A stretch of 64,000 bases of DNA from Symbiodinium kawagutii (lineage: Eukaryota > Sar > Dinophyceae > Suessiales > Symbiodiniaceae), in the NCBI GenBank assembly GCA_009767595.1, contig VSDK01023792.1:1-64000 (forward strand), in the 5' to 3' direction. Both the position numbers and the translations under genes were made by a program. Every line of letters begins with the position of its first letter. The first letter of the stretch is position 1. Below the pieces are notes generated by a model. It had not been told where the DNA came from, ran no database searches, and worked only from the letters and a program-made list of their open reading frames with translations. Shown here piece after piece: positions 49,535 to 60,895 of the stretch.

Positions 49535-52500
49535 TCATGGTCCGGTTGGTGCGACTGTTTGTACCTGCCCCAGGCGGGATCTGCTAAACCATTTTGAACC
49601 TGCCAATCTGGGGGTAAACCATCTTGAGTGATCCCTGAACGGTGAGAACGGCGACACGCCCCTCACAGGATCGCCTGACCTATTAACTGGCGCTGGATGC
49701 CGGCACCTTTGAATAGCGTGCTGTGCACCATTGTGGGAGGTAGGCTTGGGTAAAGCTGGGCCCTGATGAAAGTTGTGGATAGTTGTACCAGTTACCAGGG
49801 CATCACATTTCTTCGTTCCATTCGTACCTATTGAGCAGTATTGAGAAGTATGAAGCGCTACAGATTGTAATTCCATATGCTATATTATAAATATATATAT
49901 ATACATGATACAAATCTATATAGTATACATGAAAATACAGACATATGCACGATTATACGCTGTGATTGACCACGGTTAGCCCTTATCCTTGTGGTAGTTC
50001 CATTTGTCCATTCCCATTCATTATTCAAAACATTTCACAACTTACCATCACTTTTTGGTTGCCGTCTTTCCCCTGCCCAATGGAGAGTGCGTAGCGCCAA
50101 GCTGCTTGTAAAAGAGGGCGTACCAAAAGCCTCGCTGGATGCCACTTGTGAACAACAAGCAACTGCTATGTACACCCTGCTCCCCACTGGTTTGCTCTGC
50201 TGCATGCTGTGGCGAGTACTGAGCTCATGAGAATGGTTGCTAGACAAACAGCAAATCCCCCTCCAGCAGCCAAGCCACACAGAAATTGTGCATCGGGCAC
50301 TGAAAACCCGATTGCATCTTCCTAATTAAGGGTTTGGAACGGTTTGGATAGGCATAGATGTTCTACTGTACGAGTACCAAGTTCGAACCTTCTTCAAAAC
50401 CATAGTGCATCCAATGACACTTTGCCAAAGGCTTCTCCAAGCATTCAGATCATTGTTCCATTTTTGCGGAACAATTCGGTACCAAAGAGTTTGATGTGTT
50501 ACACCCAAGACTCCACCACAATGTCAACTACCTCCACCTTTTGTACCTGTCTATAGATGGTGGTATCCCCAAAGATTCTTCATAGTTTTTGCAGCGAAAC
50601 TACCGAAAGGAACCGAATTCTTGAGGCAAGGTCCTGCCCCTGTGTACTGATCTTCCGATCCTCGAATCCTACCAGCAAGAATCGGGGGCCCCGGCCTTGG
50701 CCACATTCGCCGCCAATGAAATATCCACCAGCGGGCGCCCAACCCATCTCGCCCCAGCTGGTCTTGGTTGAGAAGTTGGCATCCAACGCAAAGTTCCTCA
50801 GAGCTTAGAGGCTTTGGCCAATACAGAGACTATCTCGGCATACTGACGGGGATCCAATGTTGGGCAAAAAGCAAGCATCACCGAGCACATATCTACTTGA
50901 TCTATGGGGGAAACCGGGTGATCATCATTTGGTGCTTTAGAAAAGACCTTCTATGACAAAGCCGTGTTTTCAACGGCCTTCTTGGACAGATTTCTTTCAG
51001 GCAGCCCCGGCAAAATATGCCTGCAAATACTAATTTCAAATCAGAGACTTTTATAGACTTTTAGCGACTGTCAACTTTGGTATATATTTCCACGATCATT
51101 GCAGCACCAAAGAAGAGAAACCAGTGTGCTTTGAAGTTCCATCTGAATTGTGGCATGTCGCCCATCAAATCAACAAACATAGGTCTCCGCCAACGGATTT
51201 TCCACCTCTCCCACCCATCAACAAGCTCCCAAGCTGCGCAGTCCCAGTCTCAAAGAAGCTTGGAACAGCCTCTTGTCCGGTTTCAAGGCGAAGAAGCCCA
51301 CGTTCAACGGCTCACCGACCTGAGAACTGTCAGAGTCGTATTCCTACCATGGGTTGGCCGGCCAAATGGCACGGCACCTAAGGATCTCATCCCGGAGTGA
51401 GGACCCCGGTGGCCACCAGCTAAACATATGGAGCTGCATGGGGAGTCCCCCCAAGCTGGACATTTCCTAACCATGTCACGCCATGGGCGGCCGTTGGGGG
51501 TCCAATGACACTGGACCTGGCACTACATATTTCTCTATGGAGGTATGCATTGGATCAAATTTGATGTTAGCTAGAACAAACAGATGGATGGATGGATGGA
51601 TGGATGGATAGATAGACAGATAGATAGAATCTTCTATGGACTCCTGTGCCTTCTCAAAAACACCAAGGGGCTCCTCCATTGGTGGAGAGAAATTTTCCGG
51701 AGGCTGCACAACGCAGCACCGGGGTGATGTCCCCCTGAAATTCGATGTCGGTGTCGTAGTAGGCAATGGCATCATAGCCTCAGCACCATGTGAGGCCATA
51801 AAGCAATCAGCCGTGTTGTATCTTGTATGGATCTGATACGATGTGTATGTGTACAGCGTTATAAGTAGATATAGAAATCTGCAATATCCTCGTGTGTGTA
51901 CATGCATAGGTGTGTGTATGATACATCAATGAACGAAGCTATCGATGCTGAAATCAAAGGATTGCAAATGATTGCGCTATCCTAGTAAACACTTGCTCAT
52001 ACAGATCAACACAGTTGTATGACCATTTTTTGATATTTTGAAAAAGCACAAAGAAATTATAGATTTGTCATGATTTGTCAGTTGGTTAGTTGGTTCGCTT
52101 AGCTAGATAGATGGACAAATAGAAAGAATTAGATAGGCAGGTAGATAGATACATATACAAATACAACAAAGAAAGGCAGAGAGAGAGAGAGAGAGAGAGA
52201 GTGAGTCAGTCAGTGAGCGATCAGCAAATGCGGCGTTCTTTTGGAACAACTTTGTACTGAGGAAACCACGCAGCCTTATGATTGATTTTGCTGGAGTGCT
52301 GCACGAATCGAAGTTTTGATCCAGCTTTACTACGTCGGAATTGTCAACCCAAATCACAGACTTGCAAGTGCCTGGCTTTACACGATATGTCTAAGTTGGG
52401 CATCACATTTGCATGGGCATTGTAATCATTTTACATGCTGGGTTCGCGCAAATCTTACAGTATTTGTTATTTTTATAACAAGATCAATGTGGAAGTCTTG

Positions 52501-54642
52501 TAAGCACGCTGCTTATTGAAGGTCATGGACCCGGCCGATCTGGACCAATGTGACCACCCACAAATTCTGAACCGGCTTTGGTGCCATCGGTCGGGGAACC
52601 TTCCATGCCAAGGACATGCAAGCGGATAAAGTCTTGATGACCGCACCAGCCACCCTCCTGGCTGGGGCAAAATCTGCGCCATGTCCGAGAATTCAGGGCT
52701 AGTTATGGTCTCCCAACCAATGCACCATTTCGGGAACCAAATTTGAGAACTGATTCAGATTCCAGGCGCTTTGCAAAGGCCTGAATGAGGAATCACACGT
52801 TCAACTCAAGGTTGCTTTATGTTGCTTTGAAGCGTTCATTTTGTAACAGACTTTGGTGAATGAATTCAAGGCATCCATGCAATATTATTGATTCATGGAA
52901 ACCCAAAGATTAAAGCAGCAATTGAAACTACCAACCACTCAGACCTGGCTAATTATATGGGGCTGTCCGTCAATGGTGTATAGACCCCAGCAAATGAGGT
53001 TTTCACTGCTTAAAACATCTGTTTTTTGAGATGTTTGAGGACCACGGCTATAGACACGCCTGATGCAAATGAATCCGACTTTCTCAGAATTCCGTTAGTG
53101 CCAGTGTTGTCTCTTGCACAAACAGCTTTGCAATGAATACCAACCAAAGAACAGCGGCTCTCTCTTGGACATCTTGAATGAATGAGAAACTCGAGATGGA
53201 GTTTGGGAGCATTTTTGCTGGTTTATTGCAAAACACATCAGTGTCCATCATGGATATTCATTCGCTGCACGGTCGATCTGCGAACAGTCAACGCACACAA
53301 TGCTTCTACACTGAACAAATAAAACTCCTCTGTGCTTTCAAACACAACTGAACGGAGTGTCAAACAAACAACATGGGTTGGAGTTATATCAACCCCTACA
53401 CACCAGGAAATATAAGACCCAATCAATGAGAGGCTTTGACATTGATCATCAAATAATCTAGTATGCTTTGATACCACACTTGATCATACCTGATACTTTA
53501 CTAAGCACGACCAGTAAATCATTCTGTGATTGCTAGCTACTGTTGCCGAAAGCTCCTTTTCGTGTGCATCCATATCCCACCCCCCCACCAATGGTCCACT
53601 CCTTGTAGCCCTTCATCTTGGGAGGCGTGTCCCAGTCCACATCAACCAGCTTCACACTGTGGTTGTGAAACAGCTCCTTCTGGTGTGCCTCAGCTTGGAA
53701 CTGATGTTGCTGCTAGTTGTTGTTGCTCTGCCGTTGCACTGCAGAGCAAAACCTTTGTGTTTCCATTGTGAACAAACGTGGAGACCTTTCATTGATCCAG
53801 TCGTGGTCAACAGTTGGCTCAGAATATATTGGCAATGATGGCATTTCGCATCATACTGACTGAATACAGACTGATTGGTCAGACGGCGGGTTCAGAACTG
53901 AATCCATCAGCAACTTTTGTAGTTTGATGCCAAACATTGTCAAATCAACCCATCACTGTCTAGTTATACCCCAAACCAAGAAGCACAATGCCAATAGTAC
54001 AAATACGCGCAAACACCCCAGTTCGAACTATGGGCGAACTGGGGGTTTGCGCGTAATATTTTATATATGGTTTATAGTTTTAGGGTTTTAGGGTTTGTGG
54101 TTTTAGGGTTTTATGTTTTAGGGTTTATGGTTTCAAGGTTTTATCGTTTTTCTCAAAGGTTATTGGGTTTTGGCTTCACGGTTTAGCTTTTTAGGGTTTA
54201 TGGTTTTGGGTTTTAGGGTTTATGGTTTTGGGGTTTTAGGGTTGTATGTCTCCAGAATGCAAGCAAAACACAGGTCAAGTACTGTGCTCGCCGTCAAGAT
54301 ACGCTTCATGTCACACATGTGCATTTCGTCCCGTAAAAACCAATGTTTTTTGACGTTCCAAGACGCTGACAACAGAGGCGCGGGCAAACTGGGGAGTTTG
54401 CCCGTACAAATACAACAGAAAAGTCGCACCATTTTTATGGAACAACACCACCATCACATAGTCAGGTCGGGAATTAGCGACACCATCCAGGGCAAGGCGC
54501 TGTCATATGCTTGCTGTCGGATTTCTGCATGACCATCAGTAGGTCTGCATTGTTGGCCATCTTGGCTGCAGCTTGCATAGACTTGATGTATGGCAGCATC
54601 TGATCCTTGGGTTTGCCCACAAAGGACATGGCGATGGCATAC
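49535..54642 (-). CDS. Glycogenin/GT8-like glycosyltransferase, nine exons
   Basis: Known role: GT8 enzymes transfer a sugar from a UDP-sugar, using a DxD motif that binds Mn2+ and the nucleotide. Predicted exons: ~54642-54501, 53709-53581, 52657-52600, 51778-51672, 51319-51252, 50796-50696, 50130-50052, 49762-49667, 49634-49535. The joined frame reads in family order: RYAIAMSFVGKPKD; VKLVDVDWDTPPKM; GGWCGHQDFIRLHVLGMEG; YDAIAYYDTDIEFQGDITP (DxD = DTD); KFLSTNGG|VGEPLNVGFFAL; TSWGEMG and GGYFIGGECGQG; FWYALFYKQLG. The in-frame stop is TGA at 49535, unless a GTACAA donor at 49564 is used. GC donors at 51671 and 50695 and a GA donor at 51251 are needed. A total of ~290 codons is visible; the N terminus is not located. 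Substrate unknown. The later His motif of bacterial LgtC-type GT8 enzymes is not obvious. Confidence 0.82.
51583..51630 (+). repeat. (GATG)n/(GATA)n microsatellite in a GT8 intron
   Basis: About seven GATG units, then GATAGACA. It lies about 40 bases past the donor of the DxD exon. An (AG)n run sits at 52172-52201 in the preceding intron, and (TAGG)n at 36704-36724 in another gene. Confidence 0.9.
51672..51778 (-). CDS. GT8-like exon carrying the DxD nucleotide-sugar/Mn binding motif
   Basis: This 107-base exon starts after AG at 51779-51780. Two bases complete a Gly codon left by the exon ending at 52600, giving GMEG|YDAIAYYDTDIEFQGD. The sequence DTD sits at the end of a hydrophobic strand, exactly where GT8 enzymes place DxD. 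The exon ends FLSTNGG, and the frame continues as VGEPLNVGFF only if GC at 51671-51670 is the donor; a GT seven bases further on breaks the frame. This is the best single piece of evidence for GC-AG introns here. Confidence 0.85.
54007..54403. mobile_element. 397-bp inverted-repeat transposon carrying telomere-like repeats
   Basis: The perfect 10-bp direct repeat GTACAAATAC flanks the element at 53997-54006 and 54404-54413, like a target-site duplication. Terminal inverted repeats of 17 bp (GCGCAAACACCCCAGTT and the reverse complement of the right end, GGGCAAACTCCCCAGTT) match at 15 of 17 positions. Each end is also locally palindromic. The interior (54060-54245) has seven TTTAGGG units within degenerate heptamers, followed by about 135 bp of other sequence. 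No transposase frame, so non-autonomous. It sits in the intron between the first two visible GT8 exons. Confidence 0.75.
54060..54245 (+). repeat. Interstitial telomere-like tract (TTTAGGG variants)
   Basis: The tract has repeated TTTTAGGG, GTTTATGG and TTTTGGG units, with seven exact TTTAGGG heptamers. TTTAGGG is the telomere unit reported for dinoflagellates and plants. Here the units are degenerate and lie inside a transposon-like element, so this is not a chromosome end. Confidence 0.7.
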
Positions 54643-55039
54643 CTCAGCTGCGCTCCAACCAGCAGAGGTAAGCCCAAGCCATCTCTCATCATCCAAATGA
54701 TCACCTGTCTACAGAAAATGTTTGGACATGTTTGGACCCATTTTTAATAAGTGACAGTCATAACAGTAACCACAGAAAGGCTTCTGAGAACAGTCCAGTC
54801 ATCCAGTCCTTTGACCAGCTATGTGCACCGAACTTCCAAGTCCATGTCCGTAGATTCCAAGACACTTTCCGTTTGCAGGGCCGTTCTTGGCACACTGCTC
54901 AACATCCAAACATGGAACCTTCGGCGGACAGATTCAAACGTCCGTCGGACTGAAAGGGAGTGGAGTGATCCGTGGATGTGATGATACTAGGCTTTGTCAC
55001 CATTGAATTTCACACAGCGCGCGCTCATGTACTAATTAC

Positions 55040-55245
55040 TGACTACAGTAGCACAGTATTCTGAGCAATTTCAGAACAGCACGCACATCAATCCACGACG
55101 GATCAGTCACTTCACATTCATCTACAGAAAGTAGCACTTGCCGGTGAACTAATTCGTCATTTGCGCAGACAGAACGATAAGCACCGCCAAGATGCTTCCT
55201 TCTCTTCGTGGTAGCAGCAATGCGGACAAGCCTTCGCAAGACTGG
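55040..55245 (-). CDS. Possible exon upstream of the glycosyltransferase gene
   Basis: The minus frame is open with LRRLVRIAATTKRRKHLGG, then VHRQVLLSVDECEV and SWIDVRAVLKLLRI, ending near a GTAATT. It could be the N-terminal region of the GT8-like gene or the end of another gene. Edges not determined. Confidence 0.3.
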
Positions 55246-56108
55246 ACATTCAAACAATCAAGAATGACTTTCACCATCTTTCAACTATAAAGACACCGTC
55301 CTAGGTACCTGTGAATCTGACGTGTTTTCGGAGACAAATAAAGCAACCCCGCCAACGCCCACTGTCCATAGATTGATCAGAATCACCTGTGGTTGTGACG
55401 AGATTCCCACCGGGATATTGATATGTTGCAATTAAACATGCACAAATCACCACAGTGAACAGTCTGTTGTAGCTGCAGCAGTCTCAGCTGGCCGGAAAAG
55501 ATTCCCAGGTGCCAACGAATGGACTAGTTGCAGCAGGATGAATGATGGCTTACTATACCGTCTGTTGATGACATGATGGAGACATGACAGCCTACTCTCT
55601 TAGAATCGTCACTTGCTCCCAACCTCCCTGGGATGTGGGAGTAGGGTGGAAAACTACAAGACTCTCGATACAATGTTGGAGATATGGGTGTAGGGTATAA
55701 AACTACCAGACTCTCGAGACAATATTTGGTGGAATGTTGGTTGGCTCAGCTCAACCCTGACCTTGTCCACCACTGGAAGCTGGTGCAACTTCAACCTGGC
55801 GTCGTTCAAAGGCAAGCCTTGCCTACTCAAAAGAGGTAGGACAGAACCATATAATTTTTTACCATTATAGGACAGACTTGAAAAACCATGTCGAAATTGC
55901 TACTTCACAATGAATATAAGGCACACCAGGAGAAATGGAGACATAGAATGATATTGAGCAAGAATGATAGGGACATCACAAGAATGAGAGCTCCTAGAAA
56001 ATAGCTATCCAATGCTATCCACACAATGGATAATTATCCACCATAAGCAGAAACACAAATCAGGTTTGGTCATCTTGTAGGGTGATTTCAGGGGATGAGA
56101 ATGTTCAC

Positions 56109-56256
56109 CTGAAAGCAGCATTGCAAGCTTGGTCAAGGTATTGTCGTGTTGCGGCAAAGTTGATTCGAATTGAAGGAGCGACGCACCTGATCCCAAATCG
56201 AAAGGCATCCAACCTTTGACATTGAAATCAAAGTTCCAGAGGTCTCGCAACTCAAA
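56109..56256 (-). CDS. Unrecognised exon, WNFDFNVKGW motif
   Basis: The exon lies between TTAG (56257-56258) and a GTGAAC donor (56108). It reads FELRDLWNFDFNVKGWMPF, then GSGASLLQFESTLPQHD and TLTKLAMLLS: 49 codons plus one base, phase 1 out. Clean, protein-like sequence, family not recognised. It is the strongest exon in the 55-57 kb interval. Confidence 0.55.
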
Positions 56257-57349
56257 CTAATCATTGAAGTGGAGAATATCTTGGACCCCACATCAGCCAT
56301 ATCATGCGCACACATGTTTTAACCACATGATCTGAAATGGATAAGGAATTCTGCCAGAGACTGATACGAAGAAACAGAGCAAAGGATGATGAACGTGTTT
56401 GCACATGCTACAGCAGGACATAGTGAGGACATATTTCATCGCTACATCCCAACATTCTTGGGCACTCACTTGTAAGTGCACTTGCCAATAAACATGCTTG
56501 GACACCCATCACAAGTTTTGCATATATGTTTTGCACATATATGTGGATCTGAATGAGAATGTCGGAATATATGCACAGGTGTATAGAAACGAATTACAGT
56601 ATATATGAACATACACATTTATCAAACCTAGAATAATACATGTGCAAACATATGCAAACATTGACTTGCCTTGACTTGACCGCGAAATCAAAACAGTGGT
56701 GTATCATCTCCAAAGCATATCGGGAGGATGTCCACTGGAAAACATGAACATCTCAGCCAGATCCCACCCGACCTCCCCACCCCCAGCGTGACGTAGAAAC
56801 AAGTACTACGGCGGGACACAGGTAAGACGGGACCGGTGTTGCTTGTGAGGATATTGTGATTTTAGGGGCTGCAGCAGGTGGCTTTAAGTTTGGCTCTTTC
56901 GCAAGGATGCCAAACAATAAACAAGGGGCAAATCACTGAAAATAGAGGATGTGCCCAGGGATTTGCAAAATATGAATAGATAAGCATGTAATAATGTGTG
57001 TATATGGATCTATATAAAATGTATATATACATGCAACATGTGGAATTGTGTACATGTGTGTTCAAACAATGTTTGGCATATCAGTTTCACACTGTTCATT
57101 GTCTTCTTTGCCCGTGATCGTGAGACTATAGTAGACTATATCTTCATTTTCTGAATTTGTGATGGGAGATCTGATTGATAGCCAGCCAGATTTGAAGGTT
57201 GATCACCTGCTATTTGCGCGTAATTCGGTAGTGATTCACGAGCCAGTAAATTCTCATTGGGACATCTTGGAGGCATGCTTGATATTTAGGATCATTATAT
57301 TGGCTTCACGCACTTCCAAATCCAGGTTTGCACCTGTAGAGTTGGTTAC

Positions 57350-57432
57350 TGCTGGTGGGAAGAGCTCTTTATCAAGCCCTGTTGATGGCCAAGGGACGTC
57401 TGCAGGGGCTCAACCTTGCCCTGCAACACCAC
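57350..57432 (-). CDS. Short exon with good splice sites
   Basis: A pyrimidine-rich acceptor (CTCTCCCCAG) is followed by VVLQGKVEPLQTSLGHQQGL and a GTAACC donor. The exon has 27 codons plus two bases. The opposite strand is open as well, but the splice signals fit the minus strand like the rest of the window. Confidence 0.4.
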
Positions 57433-58124
57433 CTGGGGAGAGGTGAAGCAGCTTGAACTGCCAAGAAGCCAACTTTGGCCCATAAGGGTTCTTAAGGAGA
57501 TGCTTAAGGAGATGCTTGAGGAGATGCTTAAGAGTGCACAGATCATTCCGACATCTGCCATGGAGTAGGAACTTGGCAACAAGTGAGCTATTTTCATTGT
57601 TGGTTTATTTGCAGGGTCTCCAAGGGTGGGAAACAACCAAATGGGACACCCCCAGGTGAAACCCAAAGACGCTGCTGCACTTACCACAGGCGGTTCACGC
57701 TTTGGTGATCCCATGAAATACTTTTCTTGGCTGAGGATGCACGGATTTCCTCACATGCATGTGAACACAAAGATAAGAATCTATATACAAATGCACATAC
57801 ATATGTGGACAATTGTAGGTGCAGCATGATACAACTGTGCCTTTATGTATCGAATGTAACAGTGAGACTGATGAAATCTTATGTCATGCAATGCGACAGG
57901 ATGTATTGCAATGTCAAAAGAATGTAATGTAAGGTCAAGCGAAAAAAAGTAGAAAGCAACGTGGGTATTGCAACCCTCGTATGTGTGTATGTATATGCAA
58001 AGTTCAGGATAACCTTACATAACAACAACCAACAGCTTGTTGGTTGTTGCATGTTGTTGTTGTGCTCCTGCTTTTTCTGTTTCCACCCCTTTCTGCGCAA
58101 AGGATGCTGCGAGGCAACAACTTC

Positions 58125-58427
58125 TTAAAAGCACTGCAAGCGTGGATTCACATCTTTTGAGACAAGGCATTGGAACTGGTACATATGGTGCCTCAAAGAA
58201 ATGATGGTTTCCCCCTCTAACAAATCATGTGCAATGTCCACCAAAAACAACGGGCCATCTATCCATCTGAATGCCTGGTGCTTGGGAAGCAACAAAGTCT
58301 CTGTACGAGCCGATCTTTGCGATTTTGCTTGTAGTGTTGTGAGTTTGGAATCATAGCAAACACAGTCTCCTGGGCTGCCGACAGCTTCGCAGCTGGAGAG
58401 GAGCAGAAATGCAGCCGTTCCGAACAT
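58125..58427 (-). CDS. Possible small secreted protein, 100 codons
   Basis: From ATG at 58427 the frame opens MFGTAAFLLLSSCEAVGSP, a good signal-peptide shape with a short hydrophobic core and small residues before a Cys-containing mature start. It runs to TAA at 58125. The mature part includes KLTTLQAKSQRSARTETLLL and LFLVDIAHDLLEGETIISL. The frame extends upstream to another Met at 58454. It could be a first exon or an intronless gene; overlapping minus frames to 58651 are also open, so this is tentative. Confidence 0.4.
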   Translation of the reverse strand: MFGTAAFLLLSSCEAVGSPGDCVCYDSKLTTLQAKSQRSARTETLLLPKHQAFRWIDGPLFLVDIAHDLLEGETIISLRHHMYQFQCLVSKDVNPRLQCF

Positions 58428-59025
58428 GATATGGACCTTGCGAGTCCCAAACACTCAATACAAGCAGTCGTGCCAAAATCCTCAGGCATATGGTTGGAAT
58501 GCTGGAGACACTTGTGTACAAGTGCCAGTGAATACCATAGACTTTTCCCAAGTGAAAGCTGTCCACCAAATCTCTTCATTTTCAGACGGGGAATCCCCTT
58601 GATGTGGTACCAACACGGGAACAGCGATGTTGATCTCAAGCTGGCTCCCAATCTCCTGAGGACTGATGGGCAAGCATTAACAAGACCTGCACATTTCGAT
58701 GAGACATAGAAAAACTTGGAAAATGCTTCAGGGCTTCCTTTTGCTCACTGCACAGAATATCTTGATTGTCCAGAAGCTTGTTGAGACTCAATAAATCCGT
58801 ACCTCAAAATCTGGCGAGCACATGTCGCCACTCATGAAATCGGCCATGATAAAACCATCAGTCTCCATTAACCATTGCTGGCATCGTTCATATATGCTGA
58901 ACCATTCACTGAAGGTTCATCCTATCAATAGATATCAATAGTAGGTTCCGTTGACCATTGCTATTAATCATTGCTGCTATAGCCATTGCTATTACAACCA
59001 TTGCTATTAATTGACCATTCCTCAC

Positions 59026-59167
59026 CAGTTGCAGGGCTCCCTGCACTGGCGCCGGTGACTCCCCGGCGTCCCTTCATTGCGGAGCTTGAGCCCAGGCTCT
59101 GCCACCAACAAACGCTGCATGGCCATCTGACTGCACCCCTCTTGCAGCTTGTTCCACCATGTTGATA
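59026..59167 (-). CDS. Unrecognised GC-rich exon
   Basis: The exon lies between AG at 59168-59169, inside a 10-bp tandem repeat, and a GTGAGG donor at 59025. It reads WWNKLQEGCSQMAMQRLL and then VAEPGLKLRNEG, ending Arg/Cys-rich. It stands out from its AT-rich flanks by high G+C. Function unknown. Confidence 0.45.
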
Positions 59168-59260
59168 CTGGTTAGTACTGGTTAGTACTGGTTAGTACTG
59201 GTTAGTACAGGTTCGTAGTGCTACGTGTTGGCTAGTACTGGTGAGGATTGGTTCGTAGGA
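59166..59260 (+). repeat. 10-bp tandem repeat (GGTTAGTACT)n
   Basis: About five copies of GGTTAGTACT, the last decaying to GGTTCGTAG and GGCTAGTACT. Its left edge provides the acceptor of exon 59167-59026. Confidence 0.85.
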
Positions 59261-59628
59261 TTTCGTAGGTGATTTCAAAAAAATGTGTGAAACACCTCCC
59301 TGGAAATATCATGCAACCTCAAAGCAAATCACATGGAGTACATGAGACCTCACATGATGGCACATTGAACAAGTTGCGGTATTCTTCACGCTTTCCTTCA
59401 TTTGACAACCATGGCAGCCTCTTCCATATCACAAACGAGATGGCTGATCCCTGCTGTTCTCCTCAACAATGGAACAACTGCGGAAGATCACAAAATGTAC
59501 AACACAAACAAAGGAAAGCACGGAATAGCTAGTTCGTCAAATTAGATTGACGTTGGAAGGGTCACTGAAACTTTATCTCCACCAACATCTGGAAAAGCAA
59601 ACTGAGAAAGACGTCTCAACATACTTAC

Positions 59629-59775
59629 ACCATGTATTTCCACTATGCCGCAGTCAATCCAACCCACAACACTCAGCTCCCAGTTCCCTTCCATCACGAC
59701 CAGCGTCTCACTCTGGGAAGATGTAGGTAGCAACTCACGACCTTGGGGATTGGAGATGTCAACAAAGGAACGGAA
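59629..59775 (-). CDS. Unrecognised exon with strong GTAAGT donor
   Basis: The frame reads FVDISNPQGRELLPTSSQSE and TLVVMEGNWELSVVGWIDCG and ends EIHG just before GTAAGT at 59628. Composition and codon use are clearly protein-like. The acceptor is uncertain; no AG lies near the start of the open stretch except inside it. Function unknown. Confidence 0.5.
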
Positions 59776-59899
59776 CACATGGCATCATTGAAGGTTTCAA
59801 TAAAGGTACTTCAAGCACTGTCAATTGCGTCAATCTTCAGTATAACCAAAACTTGCAGAAACAATTTACAAAGGGTGGGAAATGGGAAACTAGTAACCA

Positions 59900-60080
59900 A
59901 CTGAAGGTTGATTGATTGGTAGAAAAACTGGCAGTGACCGAGAACACGCTTGGAGTACACATGCCTGCCCCGGAGTGCAACACTAAGCCTCCACGAATAT
60001 CCTGATGCATGGTCAATGTGGGAGATCAAGTACCTAGCCATATCATGCAACCAGCGATATCCATCAATGGCAAAGTGGTA
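59900..60080 (-). CDS. Unrecognised exon, His/Arg/Tyr-rich
   Basis: A long open minus frame contains YLISHIDHASGYSWRLSVAL and RGRHVYSKRVLGHCQFF. The likely acceptor is the AG before the Tyr codon of YLISH. The open frame continues into a very hydrophobic tail (FPTLCKLFLQVLVIL) that may be intron read-through. No family assigned. Confidence 0.4.
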
Positions 60081-60244
60081 CGTGGATTATTTACAGCTGG
60101 ATCTACCGTAATCATCTTTGATCACTAATTATTCGTTGTTTATCAATCATGGCCCATCGTGATCAATAATCAAAATACGTGGTTACTAAACATGGCTGGG
60201 TCAGAACCTTTCTGGTGTTGTCAATCACACCAGACCAACGCCAC

Positions 60245-60334
60245 CCTCGCGCACACGGGGCTCCAGGGCTCCCGGACCGATGACGGCATTTGTCAACGTT
60301 GACTTTCCACCTCGGAGCTGGCCCAGTGCGATGA
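60245..60334 (-). CDS. Exon with a P-loop (Walker A) motif, possible GTPase
   Basis: The minus frame reads IALGQLRGGKSTLTNAVIG, a full GxxxxGKST phosphate-binding loop preceded by a hydrophobic strand and followed by a helix. This layout is typical of dynamin-like, guanylate-binding and Era-like GTPases. The exon ends at a GTGGCG donor (60244). The problem is the 5' edge: the only in-frame AG acceptor is at 60318-60319, inside the motif, while the residues IALGQ upstream look coding and an in-frame TGA lies just before them. Either the preceding exon supplies an equivalent Gly, or the copy is damaged. No G3 (DxxG) or G4 (NKxD) motif was found nearby. Confidence 0.45.
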
Positions 60335-60784
60335 TTCATGGTGCAAACTGATATTCATTAGCCATAACCATTCGATAAGTAGCTGATAAATGGTGAATGG
60401 CTAAACTACGATGAGTATGGCTAATGAGTATCAATCAAACTATTTGATGAGTTATTAGAGAACCATATGGTCAACAATTGGTGGTTGATAAGTAGCTGCG
60501 TTTAAGAAGCAGTAGCTAATGATGATGGTGAATGATGACTGATGAATGATGAATGATGACTTATGAATGATGAATGATGAATCAACTAATCAAAATTATG
60601 GCTGTCAATCAGATAATGCTCTTGAATGATCATAAACAATCCTGCACCATGATTAATGAGTACTAGACTTTCATGACACTAAACGATGGCTACCCTCCGG
60701 TAATTCAACATAAGTGGCTGACAAATCCCTATCTCCACTAGATCAATCATCCGGAAAATGGTGGATTCTTTGAGCCAGGGGGAT

Positions 60785-60895
60785 GTTAGATGGAAACATT
60801 TTGGAGTGGAAAGTTCCAGCCGTTGAATTCCATGGAATACAACTCCACTGGCACGTGATTGTCGCGTCGAAGAGAAACATGGAGCACTGCTCGCA
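60785..60895 (-). CDS. Unrecognised exon upstream of the P-loop exon
   Basis: After an AGCAG acceptor the minus frame reads LHVSLRRDNHVPVELYSMEF and NGWNFPLQNVSI before TAA; GTTTCC just before the stop can act as donor. A second minus frame is also open over this stretch, so the frame choice rests on amino-acid composition only. Confidence 0.35.

Noticed and set aside
54060..54245. Chromosome end (true telomere)
   Set aside because: Units are degenerate, few, internal to the contig, and bounded by inverted and direct repeats.
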